DNA of 64,000 nt. It comes from Bacillota bacterium (GTDB lineage Bacteria; Bacillota; Clostridia; DSM-8532). The stretch covers positions 1 to 64,000 of the forward strand of contig JAEZTB010000026.1 in assembly GCA_023443745.1 (NCBI GenBank). Direction: 5' to 3'. This document shows, one piece after another, positions 26,065-34,975 of the stretch; the stretch's first letter is position 1, and each line of letters starts with the position of its first letter. A model generated the notes under the pieces. The model searched no databases. It was not told where the DNA came from and worked only from the letters and a program-made list of their open reading frames with translations. The position numbers and the translations under genes were made by a program.

Positions 26065-28374
26065 TTGAAAAGATTTAAAAAATTATTACTTCTCTTGTTT
26101 ATTGCCCTATTATTGACGCCATACCTGGGAACACCGGCTTTAACGACAGCTTATGCGGTGGAGATGGCGGTGCCGACGGGTTTTGGCGCCGAGGTTTTTC
26201 AAAATCATATCCGCCTGCGCTGGCAAAACAATAACAATGGTTATTATTCTACGATCATTGAAAAGAGTACCGATCAGGGAAATTTTTATACCATTGCCAC
26301 TTTGTCTAAAGGAACCTCCGAATACAAGGATTACTCCATCTCCAACGGGCATGTTTACACCTACCGCGCCCGCGCCGTTTACAGTTCCTCTAAAAGCGCC
26401 TATACTCCCGAAGCTGAGGCCATTACCTTTTATCCCACCTCCCTTACCGTTGTCCACGCTTACAGTGATCAGGTGGACTTGGAGTGGACTTATCCCACCC
26501 TCCCGCTCTTAAGAACTCCTGAGTATCAAACTGTTATTGAAAGACGACTCACCAGTAAAAGCAGCTGGGAAATCATTGCGACCCTCCCCGCCTCCGAGAC
26601 CACATACAGAGATAAAACAGTCTCCAACGACACGGTCTACTATTACCGCATCAGAACCAAGTATGCCAACGACAGCTATTCCAAATACGTTCCCTCTGAA
26701 TGGGGAATTTATACCCGGACAGGCTACCCCTTGACCACCGCTCTTTGGGGTTATGCTATTTCTGACAGTAGAATCAAGCTGGAATGGGATATGTCCTTGG
26801 CTGATGGAGGCAGGGCAGTTTTGCAGAAGAAAGATATTACCGGTAATTTCTATACCCTATCCACATCGGAATACTATAATACCTATATTGATGAGTATCT
26901 CACCAAGGGCAGGACCTATACCTACCGGCTCATGATGCGGTCTAAAAACGGCTTGAGTTCTGAGTTTTCCGAGGAGATCAACATCATTGCCGAAATGGTT
27001 CCACATCCCTCGGATCTCTCAGCCACCACGCTCTCTGCCGATCGGATTGCCCTAACCTGGAACTACCCCTATGACGTAGAAACAGGCTTTGAGATATGGA
27101 GAAAAGACACCGTCTCTTGGACGCTTATGGCCACTCTACCCAAAAACTCAGACTCCTTTACCGACCACAATGTTAAAGGGGGGGTGAGCTATACCTACAG
27201 AGTTAGAGCGATACGCGGAGAAACTGCATTTTCGGCCTTCTCCCTTGACAAGACGGTTTATAACGCCTTTCCTGTAACACCCAAAGCTCCGGTCGGCTAT
27301 ACAAGCCAGGGCATACTACGCTTATTCAGTGCTGACGAGGTGCCGGGAGGCACCCTCTACACTTTGGAGTATAAAGATCACATCAACAGTGAGTGGAAGG
27401 ATTACAAATCAGTAAACCAGGGCGTCTTGATTGCTTACGTTTTCTATTCCGCTCAGGACGAATTTTATTTCAGAATTAGATCTAATGTGGGGAGTCTTGC
27501 CAGCTATTCACCTGAATACCATTTTTACGGCTCTTCTCCTGATCCCGTTCAAAAACTCAGTGCACCTCTTGTAGGGTTTGAGCGCGTTACTTTGACCTGG
27601 AGGGATACGGGCAGCAAATCGGAGGGCTATAAAATCTACCGTACAGCAAATAACAACAGGGAATTGATAGAAACCGCAACTCGCAATGAGTACAACGATG
27701 AAATGAGCTTCACGGATGAAGCCCCTATACCGGGCTCTGTTTCCCGCTACGAGGTTTTGGCTTATAACGCCTCGGGGGAATCAAAAGCTCAAGCCATTTC
27801 CGTGACGGTACCTAAAGCTTTTAATTTCAATGACATTTCCGCTTATACATGGGCTCATGAGGCAATTTACACACTGTCAGGACTAGGTGCCCTGGATTAC
27901 CAAAACGGTAATTTTGAACCTGAAAAGGCTCTCACCAGAGGGCAGATGGCCCGTTTAGCCTTAAGGGCCTTTGAATTTGCCTATGATCCTCAAGGGCTTT
28001 CCCCCTTAACTGATCTCTATGCAGGCCATACCTATTATCAGGATCTTAAAACCGCTGTTAAGCTTGGCTTCCTGTACCCCGATGTACAGGGGAAAATATA
28101 TCCCGATCAGGCTGTGACCCGACGGGAGCTGGTTCTTTTCCTGAACAACTGCCTCAATGCATTGGGGCGGCCTCTAAGTGTACACGATCAGGAGAACCTC
28201 ATGAGCTTTGTGGATTACGATACCATTTCAGCCGATGAGTCCCCCATTATTGCGTCCTTTGTAGGAGACGGTCTTTTCTCGGGAAAAAGCGGAGGGCGCT
28301 TGGGCTTATCGGACAGGACGTCAAAGGTAGAGGGCGTGACCATCGTCTACCGCACCATGAGAAGGTATAAATAA
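26065..28374 (+). CDS. Secreted fibronectin type III / SLH protein
   Basis: About 769 residues starting at TTG 26065 (LKRFKKLLLLLFIALLL signal peptide, probable cleavage near the AYA). Five to six fibronectin-III-like modules of about 90 residues follow, each with an RLxW...Y.V...G...Y.DxxV.xGxxYTYRV pattern. The last about 180 residues hold SLH motifs (NFNDISAYTWAHEAIYTLSG, ALTRGQMARLALRAF, VTRRELVLFLNN). It should be displayed on the cell wall through the SLH region. The upstream frame to 25972 runs through a terminator hairpin and is not credible as coding. Ligand or partner unknown. Confidence 0.9.
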   Translation: MKRFKKLLLLLFIALLLTPYLGTPALTTAYAVEMAVPTGFGAEVFQNHIRLRWQNNNNGYYSTIIEKSTDQGNFYTIATLSKGTSEYKDYSISNGHVYTYRARAVYSSSKSAYTPEAEAITFYPTSLTVVHAYSDQVDLEWTYPTLPLLRTPEYQTVIERRLTSKSSWEIIATLPASETTYRDKTVSNDTVYYYRIRTKYANDSYSKYVPSEWGIYTRTGYPLTTALWGYAISDSRIKLEWDMSLADGGRAVLQKKDITGNFYTLSTSEYYNTYIDEYLTKGRTYTYRLMMRSKNGLSSEFSEEINIIAEMVPHPSDLSATTLSADRIALTWNYPYDVETGFEIWRKDTVSWTLMATLPKNSDSFTDHNVKGGVSYTYRVRAIRGETAFSAFSLDKTVYNAFPVTPKAPVGYTSQGILRLFSADEVPGGTLYTLEYKDHINSEWKDYKSVNQGVLIAYVFYSAQDEFYFRIRSNVGSLASYSPEYHFYGSSPDPVQKLSAPLVGFERVTLTWRDTGSKSEGYKIYRTANNNRELIETATRNEYNDEMSFTDEAPIPGSVSRYEVLAYNASGESKAQAISVTVPKAFNFNDISAYTWAHEAIYTLSGLGALDYQNGNFEPEKALTRGQMARLALRAFEFAYDPQGLSPLTDLYAGHTYYQDLKTAVKLGFLYPDVQGKIYPDQAVTRRELVLFLNNCLNALGRPLSVHDQENLMSFVDYDTISADESPIIASFVGDGLFSGKSGGRLGLSDRTSKVEGVTIVYRTMRRYK

Positions 28375-28377
28375 TCC

Positions 28378-28749
28378 TCATCTCAATATAAAAGCCAGAG
28401 AAACGCATATAATAAGCGAAGCGAAAGTTGAAATGACAATAGAAATTCTTATTCTGTCAGTTTTTCGCTTAAGACGCTTTGAATTGAGGTATAAAGAAAA
28501 TAGGCTTAAACAAAACTGAACCAGGGAAATAATCAGAGCGGATTGTAAAAGCCTAAAGTCCCAATACTCCCTGACAGTAGTTTTGAACAAATGGTCAAAA
28601 AGGGTCATAGACTGGGGCTTGGCGCTGATAATAAACCCAATGCTCAAGAGCAATATGCCCCATAGTATAATACTGGACAGGTCTATCAGCTTAATGATAA
28701 TATCCGGGCCTTTTCTGGCGTTAGGATGAGTTTGTGTTTCGTTAGCCAA
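28378..28749 (-). CDS. Small membrane protein of unknown function
   Basis: About 123 residues with three hydrophobic helices (roughly residues 25-43, 68-90 and 105-122) and a basic RLKRKTDRIR segment before the last. I favour TTG 28749 because GGAGAGG lies six bases upstream and overlaps the ATG at 28764. It ends four bases from the convergent FN3-SLH gene. I do not recognise a family. Confidence 0.6.
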   Translation of the reverse strand: MANETQTHPNARKGPDIIIKLIDLSSIILWGILLLSIGFIISAKPQSMTLFDHLFKTTVREYWDFRLLQSALIISLVQFCLSLFSLYLNSKRLKRKTDRIRISIVISTFASLIICVSLAFILR

Positions 28750-28816
28750 TTTGATCCTCTCCATTTTTAGCTTTATACCCTAAGATTACCATATTTTTAT
28801 TACGAATTAAAGTGCG

Positions 28817-28845
28817 TTGAAAAATTGGGGAAAATAAAATAGTAT
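28817..28845 (+). promoter_or_regulatory. Probable sigma-A promoter for glgB
   Basis: TTGAAA and TAGTAT are separated by exactly 17 bases, about 75 bases before the glgB start codon. It is the only good match in this gap. Confidence 0.5.
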
Positions 28846-28921
28846 AAACCTGAGAGGCTGCCAAAATGACGGGCGCAATGAGATATTAGACAGGCTCTAC
28901 AGCAAGCTTGGAGGTAACAAT

Positions 28922-31138
28922 ATGGACCTCGGTACGCAATTGGCACATTTAGAGGAGCTTATAAGCGGCTGCTCGAAAAATCCACATGCTTTATTAGGGC
29001 AGCACTTAATAGACAATGAAATGGTAGTCCGGGTATTCAATCCCCACTCCAGGAGCATTACGGTTCGGGACCTACATAGTCTTGACACCTTTGCTCTTAC
29101 GCGCATTGATGAACGCGGACTTTTTGAAGGACATATAAAAGAGCGCCAGCAGCCTTTTGCCTACGAGCTCATCCACACCACACATGAAAATCACACCTAT
29201 TCGGTCATCGACCCCTATGCCTTTTGGCCTACGGTAGCAGATTACGACCTCTACCTCTTTAATCAGGGCAATCATCACCGCATTTACGAAAAACTGGGCT
29301 GCCATCTTTGTGAGGTTAACGGCGTATACGGGGCTGCCTTTGCCGTATGGGCACCATCGGCCAGAGGTGTGAGTGTTGTAGGCTCCTTTAACCAATGGGA
29401 CGGCCGTGTTCACCCCATGCGACTGATCGGAAGCGCAGGGGTCTGGGAGCTTTTTATCCCGGGACTTGCCAAGGGTGATCTCTATAAATATGAGGTCAGG
29501 ACGCCCTCCGGTGAGGTCTATCTTAAAGCCGATCCCTATGCCTTTTATGCTGAAAAGCCTCCCCAAACCGCATCGGTGGTTTATGATACCGAAAACTACA
29601 GCTGGCGTGACAAAGCATGGATGGAAGTCAGATCCCGTGAAAGCACTTTTAATAAGCCTGTGAATATATATGAGGTGCACCTGGGTTCCTGGATGCAGGA
29701 GCCCGATGGTGATCCAAGCTCTGAAACCGGCTTTAAGCCTTATTCCTACAGAAGACTTGCCGATACCCTGATTCCCTATGCTAAAAGCATGGGATATACC
29801 CATATTGAGCTTCTGCCCATCATGGAGTACCCCTATGACGGCTCCTGGGGCTACCAGGTGACGGGTTATTACGCCTCCACCAGCCGGTATGGCGCACCGG
29901 AGGATTTTAAGTTTTTTGTGGACACCTGCCATGAGAACGATATTGGCATTATCTTGGACTGGGTTCCCGCACACTTCCCCAAGGATGGCCATGGACTGGC
30001 CCGATTTGACGGCACCGCCCTTTATGAATATGAGGACAAGCGTATAGGCGAGCATCTGGAATGGGGCACCCATGTCTTTAATTACGGGCGTAATGAGGTT
30101 AAGAACTTCTTAATTTCCAACGCCGTTTACTGGTTTGATCAGTTTCATATTGACGGTCTTCGCGTCGATGCAGTGGCTTCCATGCTTTATCTGGACTATT
30201 GCCGCAAGCCTGGCGAATGGATTCCGAACCCCTACGGCGGTCGTGAGAACCTGGAGGCCGTTGAATTTATCAAGCATCTCAATTATGTGGTGTATAAATA
30301 CTTTCCCAATGTCATGATGATTGCGGAGGAGTCAACTTCCTGGCCCCGGGTAACAAAGCCCGTCCACGAGGGAGGTCTGGGCTTTACCCATAAATGGAAT
30401 ATGGGCTGGATGAACGACTTTTTACGCTATATGAGTATGGATTCCCTGTACCGCAAGCATCATCAGAACCTTATTACCTTCTCCTTCATGTACGCCTGGA
30501 GTGAGAACTTTGTATTGGTTCTCTCCCACGACGAGGTTGTACACGGGAAATGTTCCCTCCTCAACAAGATGCCCGGCGACTACTGGCAGAAATTTGCGGG
30601 GCTTCGAGCTGCCTATGGCTACTTTTTCGGGCATCCGGGTAAGAAGCTTCTCTTTATGGGCGGCGAGTTTGGTCAATTTATTGAATGGAAATACAAGGAG
30701 AGCCTCGACTGGCACCTTTTGAATTATCCCATGCATGAAAAGCTCAGCCGCTGTATATCCGATCTAAATCATCTCTATCAGACTGAAAAAGCACTGTTCG
30801 AGGTAGATTTTGAATATGAGGGGTTTGAATGGATAGACTGTAATGACACCGAGCACAGCATCGTCTGTTTCATGAGAAAAGGATTGGATTGGCATGATAT
30901 GCTGATTTTTATCTGCAACTTCACACCTCAGGCCTATGAGAACTATCGCATCGGTGCTCCTTTAGACACAACCTATACTGAAATATTCAACACCGATCAT
31001 GAGCAATACGGGGGCAGCAATGTCCTGAATGAAAACCCCATTATGGCCGAAAAACAGCCCTACCACAATAAGCCCTACTCCATTTCCCTGCGTATTCCGC
31101 CCCTTGCCACCGTCATTTTACGACCCAAGACCCGATAA
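28922..31138 (+). CDS. glgB: 1,4-alpha-glucan branching enzyme
   Basis: Makes alpha-1,6 branch points in glycogen. The 738-residue protein has an N-terminal extension, a CBM48 beta-sandwich (about 125-230), the GH13 barrel with LRVDAVASMLYLDY (nucleophile aspartate), MMIAEEST (acid/base glutamate) and VLSHDEVVHGK (transition-state aspartate), and a C-terminal beta domain. Length and motifs are those of GH13 subfamily 9. GGAGG precedes ATG. Other glycogen genes are not nearby. Confidence 0.97.
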   Translation: MDLGTQLAHLEELISGCSKNPHALLGQHLIDNEMVVRVFNPHSRSITVRDLHSLDTFALTRIDERGLFEGHIKERQQPFAYELIHTTHENHTYSVIDPYAFWPTVADYDLYLFNQGNHHRIYEKLGCHLCEVNGVYGAAFAVWAPSARGVSVVGSFNQWDGRVHPMRLIGSAGVWELFIPGLAKGDLYKYEVRTPSGEVYLKADPYAFYAEKPPQTASVVYDTENYSWRDKAWMEVRSRESTFNKPVNIYEVHLGSWMQEPDGDPSSETGFKPYSYRRLADTLIPYAKSMGYTHIELLPIMEYPYDGSWGYQVTGYYASTSRYGAPEDFKFFVDTCHENDIGIILDWVPAHFPKDGHGLARFDGTALYEYEDKRIGEHLEWGTHVFNYGRNEVKNFLISNAVYWFDQFHIDGLRVDAVASMLYLDYCRKPGEWIPNPYGGRENLEAVEFIKHLNYVVYKYFPNVMMIAEESTSWPRVTKPVHEGGLGFTHKWNMGWMNDFLRYMSMDSLYRKHHQNLITFSFMYAWSENFVLVLSHDEVVHGKCSLLNKMPGDYWQKFAGLRAAYGYFFGHPGKKLLFMGGEFGQFIEWKYKESLDWHLLNYPMHEKLSRCISDLNHLYQTEKALFEVDFEYEGFEWIDCNDTEHSIVCFMRKGLDWHDMLIFICNFTPQAYENYRIGAPLDTTYTEIFNTDHEQYGGSNVLNENPIMAEKQPYHNKPYSISLRIPPLATVILRPKTR

Positions 31139-31250
31139 GCCGAGGGGGACGGCCATCCCAAGTTCTAATTTTTGTAGACCTGTCATATACTAGTTCGTAT
31201 TTCTGAGCGGATTGCTAAAGAAGTATTAGAAGAACGAAAAGGTGAGGTTT

Positions 31251-31574
31251 ATGAAATTAAATTATGTATCAGTTTTACGGGAGTATCGGTCCAAAAATCG
31301 AGAAGGGGGTTACTATGTCCGTGGTGAATTGGAAAGCCAGCCCTCAGCCCTGTGGTTCAGACAATTTCAATGGTCCTGGATAAATACAACATCCTATCGG
31401 AAGCTGTGCCCGGAGCCCCAGCTCAATCGCAATGATATCCTTATTCCCCTGTCCAGCAGGGAAAATATAAGTGCAGCCATTGAGGCATTAAGAAAAGTGG
31501 TTCTGCTTGTAAATGAGTCGATGACAGATCAGGTGGACTCCTCCTATACACAATATACACAAGCTGTCAATTAA
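31251..31574 (+). CDS. Conserved-looking small protein of unknown function
   Basis: A 107-residue soluble protein. The ATG at 31251 has AAAGGTGAGG just upstream; a GTG nine bases earlier overlaps that site. The sequence has aromatic and basic residues in the first half (YYVRGELESQPSALWFRQFQ) and a helical second half. It has its own terminator 42 bases downstream. I recognise no family and no catalytic motif. Confidence 0.65.
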   Translation: MKLNYVSVLREYRSKNREGGYYVRGELESQPSALWFRQFQWSWINTTSYRKLCPEPQLNRNDILIPLSSRENISAAIEALRKVVLLVNESMTDQVDSSYTQYTQAVN

Positions 31575-31615
31575 GAGAGACTTCAAACTGAGCATTATAT
31601 CTCTTAGATATAAAG

Positions 31616-31656
31616 AAGAGCTCCTAAAGTGTGTTTCACAAAAAGGGCTCTTTTTT
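31616..31656 (+). terminator. Rho-independent terminator
   Basis: AAGAGCTC pairs with GGGCTCTT (one G-T pair), enclosing an approximately 20-base loop, then six T residues. It follows the unknown gene ending at 31574 and precedes the EamA transporter gene. Confidence 0.8.
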
Positions 31657-31712
31657 AATGCATTTTATGATGTTATACTTTTTAAAGAAATAGAAAGGTT
31701 GACTGAAGTAAA

Positions 31713-32651
31713 ATGAAAATAAAAAGCTCCTTAGGAATTCCTGCTGTTTTGTTTGCTGTTATTGTCTGGGGGATTTCCTTTGTCTCCACAAAGATTATTC
31801 TCAATGATCTCCCGCCCGTGACCATAGCCTTCTTCAGACAGTTCGTGGCGCTGGTACCCCTGCTCATCCTCATGGCCATTAATAAAGAGAGCTTTCGCAT
31901 AAATAAAGGCGAGTTTTTGACCTTTTTACTGGCAGCCCTGTTTGGTATTGTGCTCTACTTCGTTTGCGAGAATCAGGGGCTTGTTTTGACCTCGGCTTCC
32001 AATGCCTCCATGCTGGTTGCGGCCATTCCCGTATTCGCTCTTGTGGCGGAGAGTGTCACCAACCGGTCACGACTGGAGCTGCCCTCTCTTTTTTGTATCG
32101 TCGCCTCCATACTGGGCGTCTATTTTGTCATATTTGAGGAAGGAATACCCAATTTCAGTTCAGATTCTTTTTTAGGAAACCTTCTGGTTTTGGGGGCCAT
32201 GGTTTCCTGGATTCTTTATACCTTCTTAAGTAAAAGACTTGGAGAGAAATATTCCAGCCTGAAAATGACCACAATTCAAACCTTAATGAGTATCCCGCTA
32301 TTTGCCCCTTTTATTTTCAGCGAGATTGGGGCATGGAAAATGCCCTCACCCGTTGGCTTATTCAATCTGGTTTTTCTGGGCGTCTTTTGTTCAGCCCTGG
32401 CCTATGTCTTTTATCTCTTTGGTATCCAGGCTCTTGGGCCTGTATTGCCTTCAGCTCTGCTGAATCTGATACCCGTTGTGACTATCATAACAGGTGCTTT
32501 ATTTTTATCAGAGGATCTCTCAGGTTACCAGATCATTGGAGCCATCCTTATTATTGGGAGCCTTACTTTCCTTAGCGTCATGAAGGTAAGGAAAAAGCCT
32601 GATCTCCCATCGGATGAGGTCTTGAGCACTATAGACTCTTCGATTAACTAA
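31713..32651 (+). CDS. DMT superfamily transporter (EamA family)
   Basis: A 312-residue protein with ten membrane helices arranged as two EamA repeats (about 8-145 and 155-290), the layout of drug/metabolite exporters. The first repeat begins with AVIVWGISFVSTKIILND, a typical EamA start, and the second ends with the GALFLSEDLSGYQIIGAILI motif. Probably exports a small metabolite; substrate cannot be predicted. It stands alone between a terminator and the Arg-rich protein gene. Confidence 0.92.
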   Translation: MKIKSSLGIPAVLFAVIVWGISFVSTKIILNDLPPVTIAFFRQFVALVPLLILMAINKESFRINKGEFLTFLLAALFGIVLYFVCENQGLVLTSASNASMLVAAIPVFALVAESVTNRSRLELPSLFCIVASILGVYFVIFEEGIPNFSSDSFLGNLLVLGAMVSWILYTFLSKRLGEKYSSLKMTTIQTLMSIPLFAPFIFSEIGAWKMPSPVGLFNLVFLGVFCSALAYVFYLFGIQALGPVLPSALLNLIPVVTIITGALFLSEDLSGYQIIGAILIIGSLTFLSVMKVRKKPDLPSDEVLSTIDSSIN

Positions 32652-32731
32652 AGAGTGGCAGGGACAGCATGTACCAAATGAAATGCTTGGCCATATATTG
32701 TAATGAGCAAGCATGAAAGGAGGTAGCATTA

Positions 32732-33151
32732 ATGTTTCCACCATTTGAAAGAGATAGGGATAGAGACCGGGACAGAGACCGGGATCGAGATCGGGATCGG
32801 GAAAGAGAACGCGAGAGAGAACGAGACAGAGAAAGGGAGAGAGAACGAGAGCGGCGTTTTCCCTTTCCGACGAGACCTTTCCCTCAATTCCCCCAGCAGT
32901 CAGGCCCTCCGGTGGGTCCGCCTCCGTCTTTCATTCCCCAGCAGCCCATAGGAGCTTTCGCCGTTGATCCGGGAGCAATCGCCCGTTGTCTTTTCCGGTT
33001 TACCTTTATTTGGCCCTTTCGGCAAAGGCCCTTCTGGTTTTTCCCTACATTTGTCGGGCCCAGATCTGTAGCCGGGTTCAGATGGACCGGATTTAATTGG
33101 GTCTTTTTTGGTATGGATTTAAGAGACATTCAATCCTTCACATGTGTGTAA
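32732..33151 (+). CDS. Arg-Asp/Arg-Glu dipeptide-repeat protein
   Basis: A 139-residue protein preceded by a strong AAAGGAGGT site eight bases before ATG. Residues 6-41 are an almost uninterrupted alternation of Arg with Asp, then Arg with Glu. A Pro/Phe-rich linker follows (about 43-75: FPFPTRPFPQFPQQ, VGPPPSFIPQQP), then an aromatic-rich C-terminal half (FTFIWPFRQRPFWFFPTF). The third-base variation between repeats argues that the protein, not only the DNA repeat, is maintained. I recognise no family; a spore-coat or RNA-associated role is conceivable but unproven. Confidence 0.75.
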   Translation: MFPPFERDRDRDRDRDRDRDRDRERERERERDRERERERERRFPFPTRPFPQFPQQSGPPVGPPPSFIPQQPIGAFAVDPGAIARCLFRFTFIWPFRQRPFWFFPTFVGPRSVAGFRWTGFNWVFFGMDLRDIQSFTCV

Positions 33152-33154
33152 TAG

Positions 33155-33195
33155 CAAGCGGGGGACGGTTTTCCAACCGTCCCCTCGACTTGTTT
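33155..33195. terminator. Bidirectional hairpin between convergent genes
   Basis: GGGGACGGTT at 33161-33170 pairs perfectly with AACCGTCCCC at 33175-33184 around a four-base loop, with weaker flanking CAAG/CTTG pairing. It lies between the convergent stops of the Arg-repeat gene and the ABC importer operon; the T tracts are short. Confidence 0.7.
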
Positions 33196-33213
33196 CCCCC
33201 CATTTGTTGTTCT

Positions 33214-34008
33214 TTATGACAGCAGAGCGCGGTCATTGGCAAATTCCTCACCACTTACTTTACCAAATCGCTTTAAAAGATCTTCAACAGTGAGTTTCTG
33301 CTTTTCCTCGCCCTTTATATCCAAAATAATATGTCCGTCATGCATCATAATAAGACGGTTGCCAAGTCTGATGGCATCGCGCATGTTATGAGTTACCATC
33401 AAGGTGGTAAGATTATTTTCCCTAATAAGCTGATCGGTTAGCTGCAGCACTTTTTCGGCCGTCTTCGGATCAAGGGCTGCCGTATGCTCATCTAAAAGCA
33501 GAAGCTTGGGTTTTTTCAATGTTGCCATCAGAAGCGTGAGGGCCTGCCTCTGACCACCCGAAAGCAATCCGACCTTAGCGTTTAGTCTATTCTCCAGCCC
33601 CAGATCCAGATGACTGAGCAACTCTTTGTAGAGCTCTCGCTCCCTGGCCTGTATACCCCATTTGAGGGTACGTTTCTGGCCCCGTCGAAATGCAAGAGCC
33701 AAATTTTCCTCAATACCCATATTGGAGGCTGTTCCCATCATGGGATCCTGGAAAACACGCCCCAGAAGTGATGCTCGCCTGTGCTCCGATAATTTTGTCA
33801 CATCGGTTCCGTCAAGGATGATAGACCCCCGCTCAACGGGATAGACTCCTGCCACACAGTTAAGTAAGGTGGACTTTCCTGCACCATTGCCTCCAATTAA
33901 GGTGACAAAATCACCTTCTTCAAGCTCCACACTGGCATTGCGAAGGGCTATTTTTTGGTTGATGGTGCCGGGATTAAAGACTTTATAAATTCCTTTTACC
34001 TGTAGCAT
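33214..34008 (-). CDS. ABC importer ATP-binding protein (TrpZ-like)
   Basis: A 264-residue ATPase with Walker A GGNGAGKST (about 38-46), signature LLSGGQRQAL (about 147), Walker B KLLLLDEHTAALDPKT and H-loop VTHNMRDA. With the permease gene ending one base before its start and a lipoprotein receptor upstream, it forms a three-gene import system like the TrpXYZ type found in Firmicutes, whose substrates include tryptophan in some species. Substrate here is not determined. Confidence 0.92.
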   Translation of the reverse strand: MLQVKGIYKVFNPGTINQKIALRNASVELEEGDFVTLIGGNGAGKSTLLNCVAGVYPVERGSIILDGTDVTKLSEHRRASLLGRVFQDPMMGTASNMGIEENLALAFRRGQKRTLKWGIQARERELYKELLSHLDLGLENRLNAKVGLLSGGQRQALTLLMATLKKPKLLLLDEHTAALDPKTAEKVLQLTDQLIRENNLTTLMVTHNMRDAIRLGNRLIMMHDGHIILDIKGEEKQKLTVEDLLKRFGKVSGEEFANDRALLS

Positions 34009-34911
34009 TTATTCACCCTCCCCTATAGAAATTCTGACGGGGTGAAGATAAGATCTGATGACGGGGAGAGCCAAGGCCACCGCCACGGTAATAGCAGTAA
34101 ACAATTTTAAATCACTGGAGGGCATTCCCATTTCTAGTACCAGTGCAATAATAATACGGTAAGAAATAGCCCCGAGCACCAAAGAGAACAAGCGTCCCAT
34201 AAAATGATTCCTGCCAAACAAAACTTCACCAATAATGACCGATGCCAAACCAATGACAATGGAGCCCGTTCCCATTTGAACATCAGCAAAGGTCTGGCTC
34301 TGGGCAATTAATGCGCCACTGACGGCCACCAGACCATTGCTGATAACGAGGCCGATTATTTTCATGGTATTGGTATTGATCCCCTGTGCCCGCACCATAT
34401 TGGGGTTATTGCCGGTTGCTCTGATGGCGCAACCCATTTCAGTTCCAAAAAACCAATACAAAATAGCCACTAAGGCTAAAATGAAAAGGGTTCCCAAAGC
34501 AATAACCGCAGTATTCCGACTTAGGCCTAGGTTTTCAAACCCAGTATATACCGTTTCCATACGCAGCAGCGAAAGATTGGCTTTGCCAAGAATGCGTAGG
34601 TTAATGGAGTATAGGGCAATCATGGTCAGAATCCCGGAAAGCAGGGCCGGTATCCTGAGCTTCGTATGTAAAAGCCCCGTCACAAGCCCTGCCGTCATTC
34701 CGCCTAGAAGCGCCAGGACTGTTGCAGCATACGGATTGATTCCGCTAGTCATGGCCTTGGCTGAAATAGCGGCACCCATTGCGATGCTGCCCTCTACCGT
34801 CAAATCCGCAATATCCAAAATGCGATAGGTGATGTAAACACCGATAGTCATAACTGCCCACAGAAGACCAAGGGAGACCGCACCTAATATAACCTGCAAC
34901 ATGTTAATCAT
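34009..34911 (-). CDS. ABC importer permease (TrpY-like)
   Basis: A 300-residue polytopic protein with about eight to nine helices, related to the branched-chain-amino-acid-type permeases (BPD_transp_2). The ITYRILDIADLTVEGSIAMGAA start and the GCAIRATGNNPNMVRAQGIN cytoplasmic loop are characteristic. It directly abuts the ATPase gene downstream and follows the receptor gene by 64 bases. Confidence 0.92.
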   Translation of the reverse strand: MINMLQVILGAVSLGLLWAVMTIGVYITYRILDIADLTVEGSIAMGAAISAKAMTSGINPYAATVLALLGGMTAGLVTGLLHTKLRIPALLSGILTMIALYSINLRILGKANLSLLRMETVYTGFENLGLSRNTAVIALGTLFILALVAILYWFFGTEMGCAIRATGNNPNMVRAQGINTNTMKIIGLVISNGLVAVSGALIAQSQTFADVQMGTGSIVIGLASVIIGEVLFGRNHFMGRLFSLVLGAISYRIIIALVLEMGMPSSDLKLFTAITVAVALALPVIRSYLHPVRISIGEGE

Positions 34912-34975
34912 CCATTCCTAATTTCTAAATTTTGACTAAATCCTAACGGATTCAGCAAACAAATTAAGTACTCTG

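Noticed and set aside
29072..30073. Long minus-strand frame opposite glgB
   Set aside because: It is the antisense shadow of a strongly conserved enzyme and has no credible start or neighbours.
32745..32951. Alternative frame across the Arg-rich repeat
   Set aside because: Repeat DNA opens several frames; only the frame at 32732 has the strong ribosome-binding site and continues to an ordered end.
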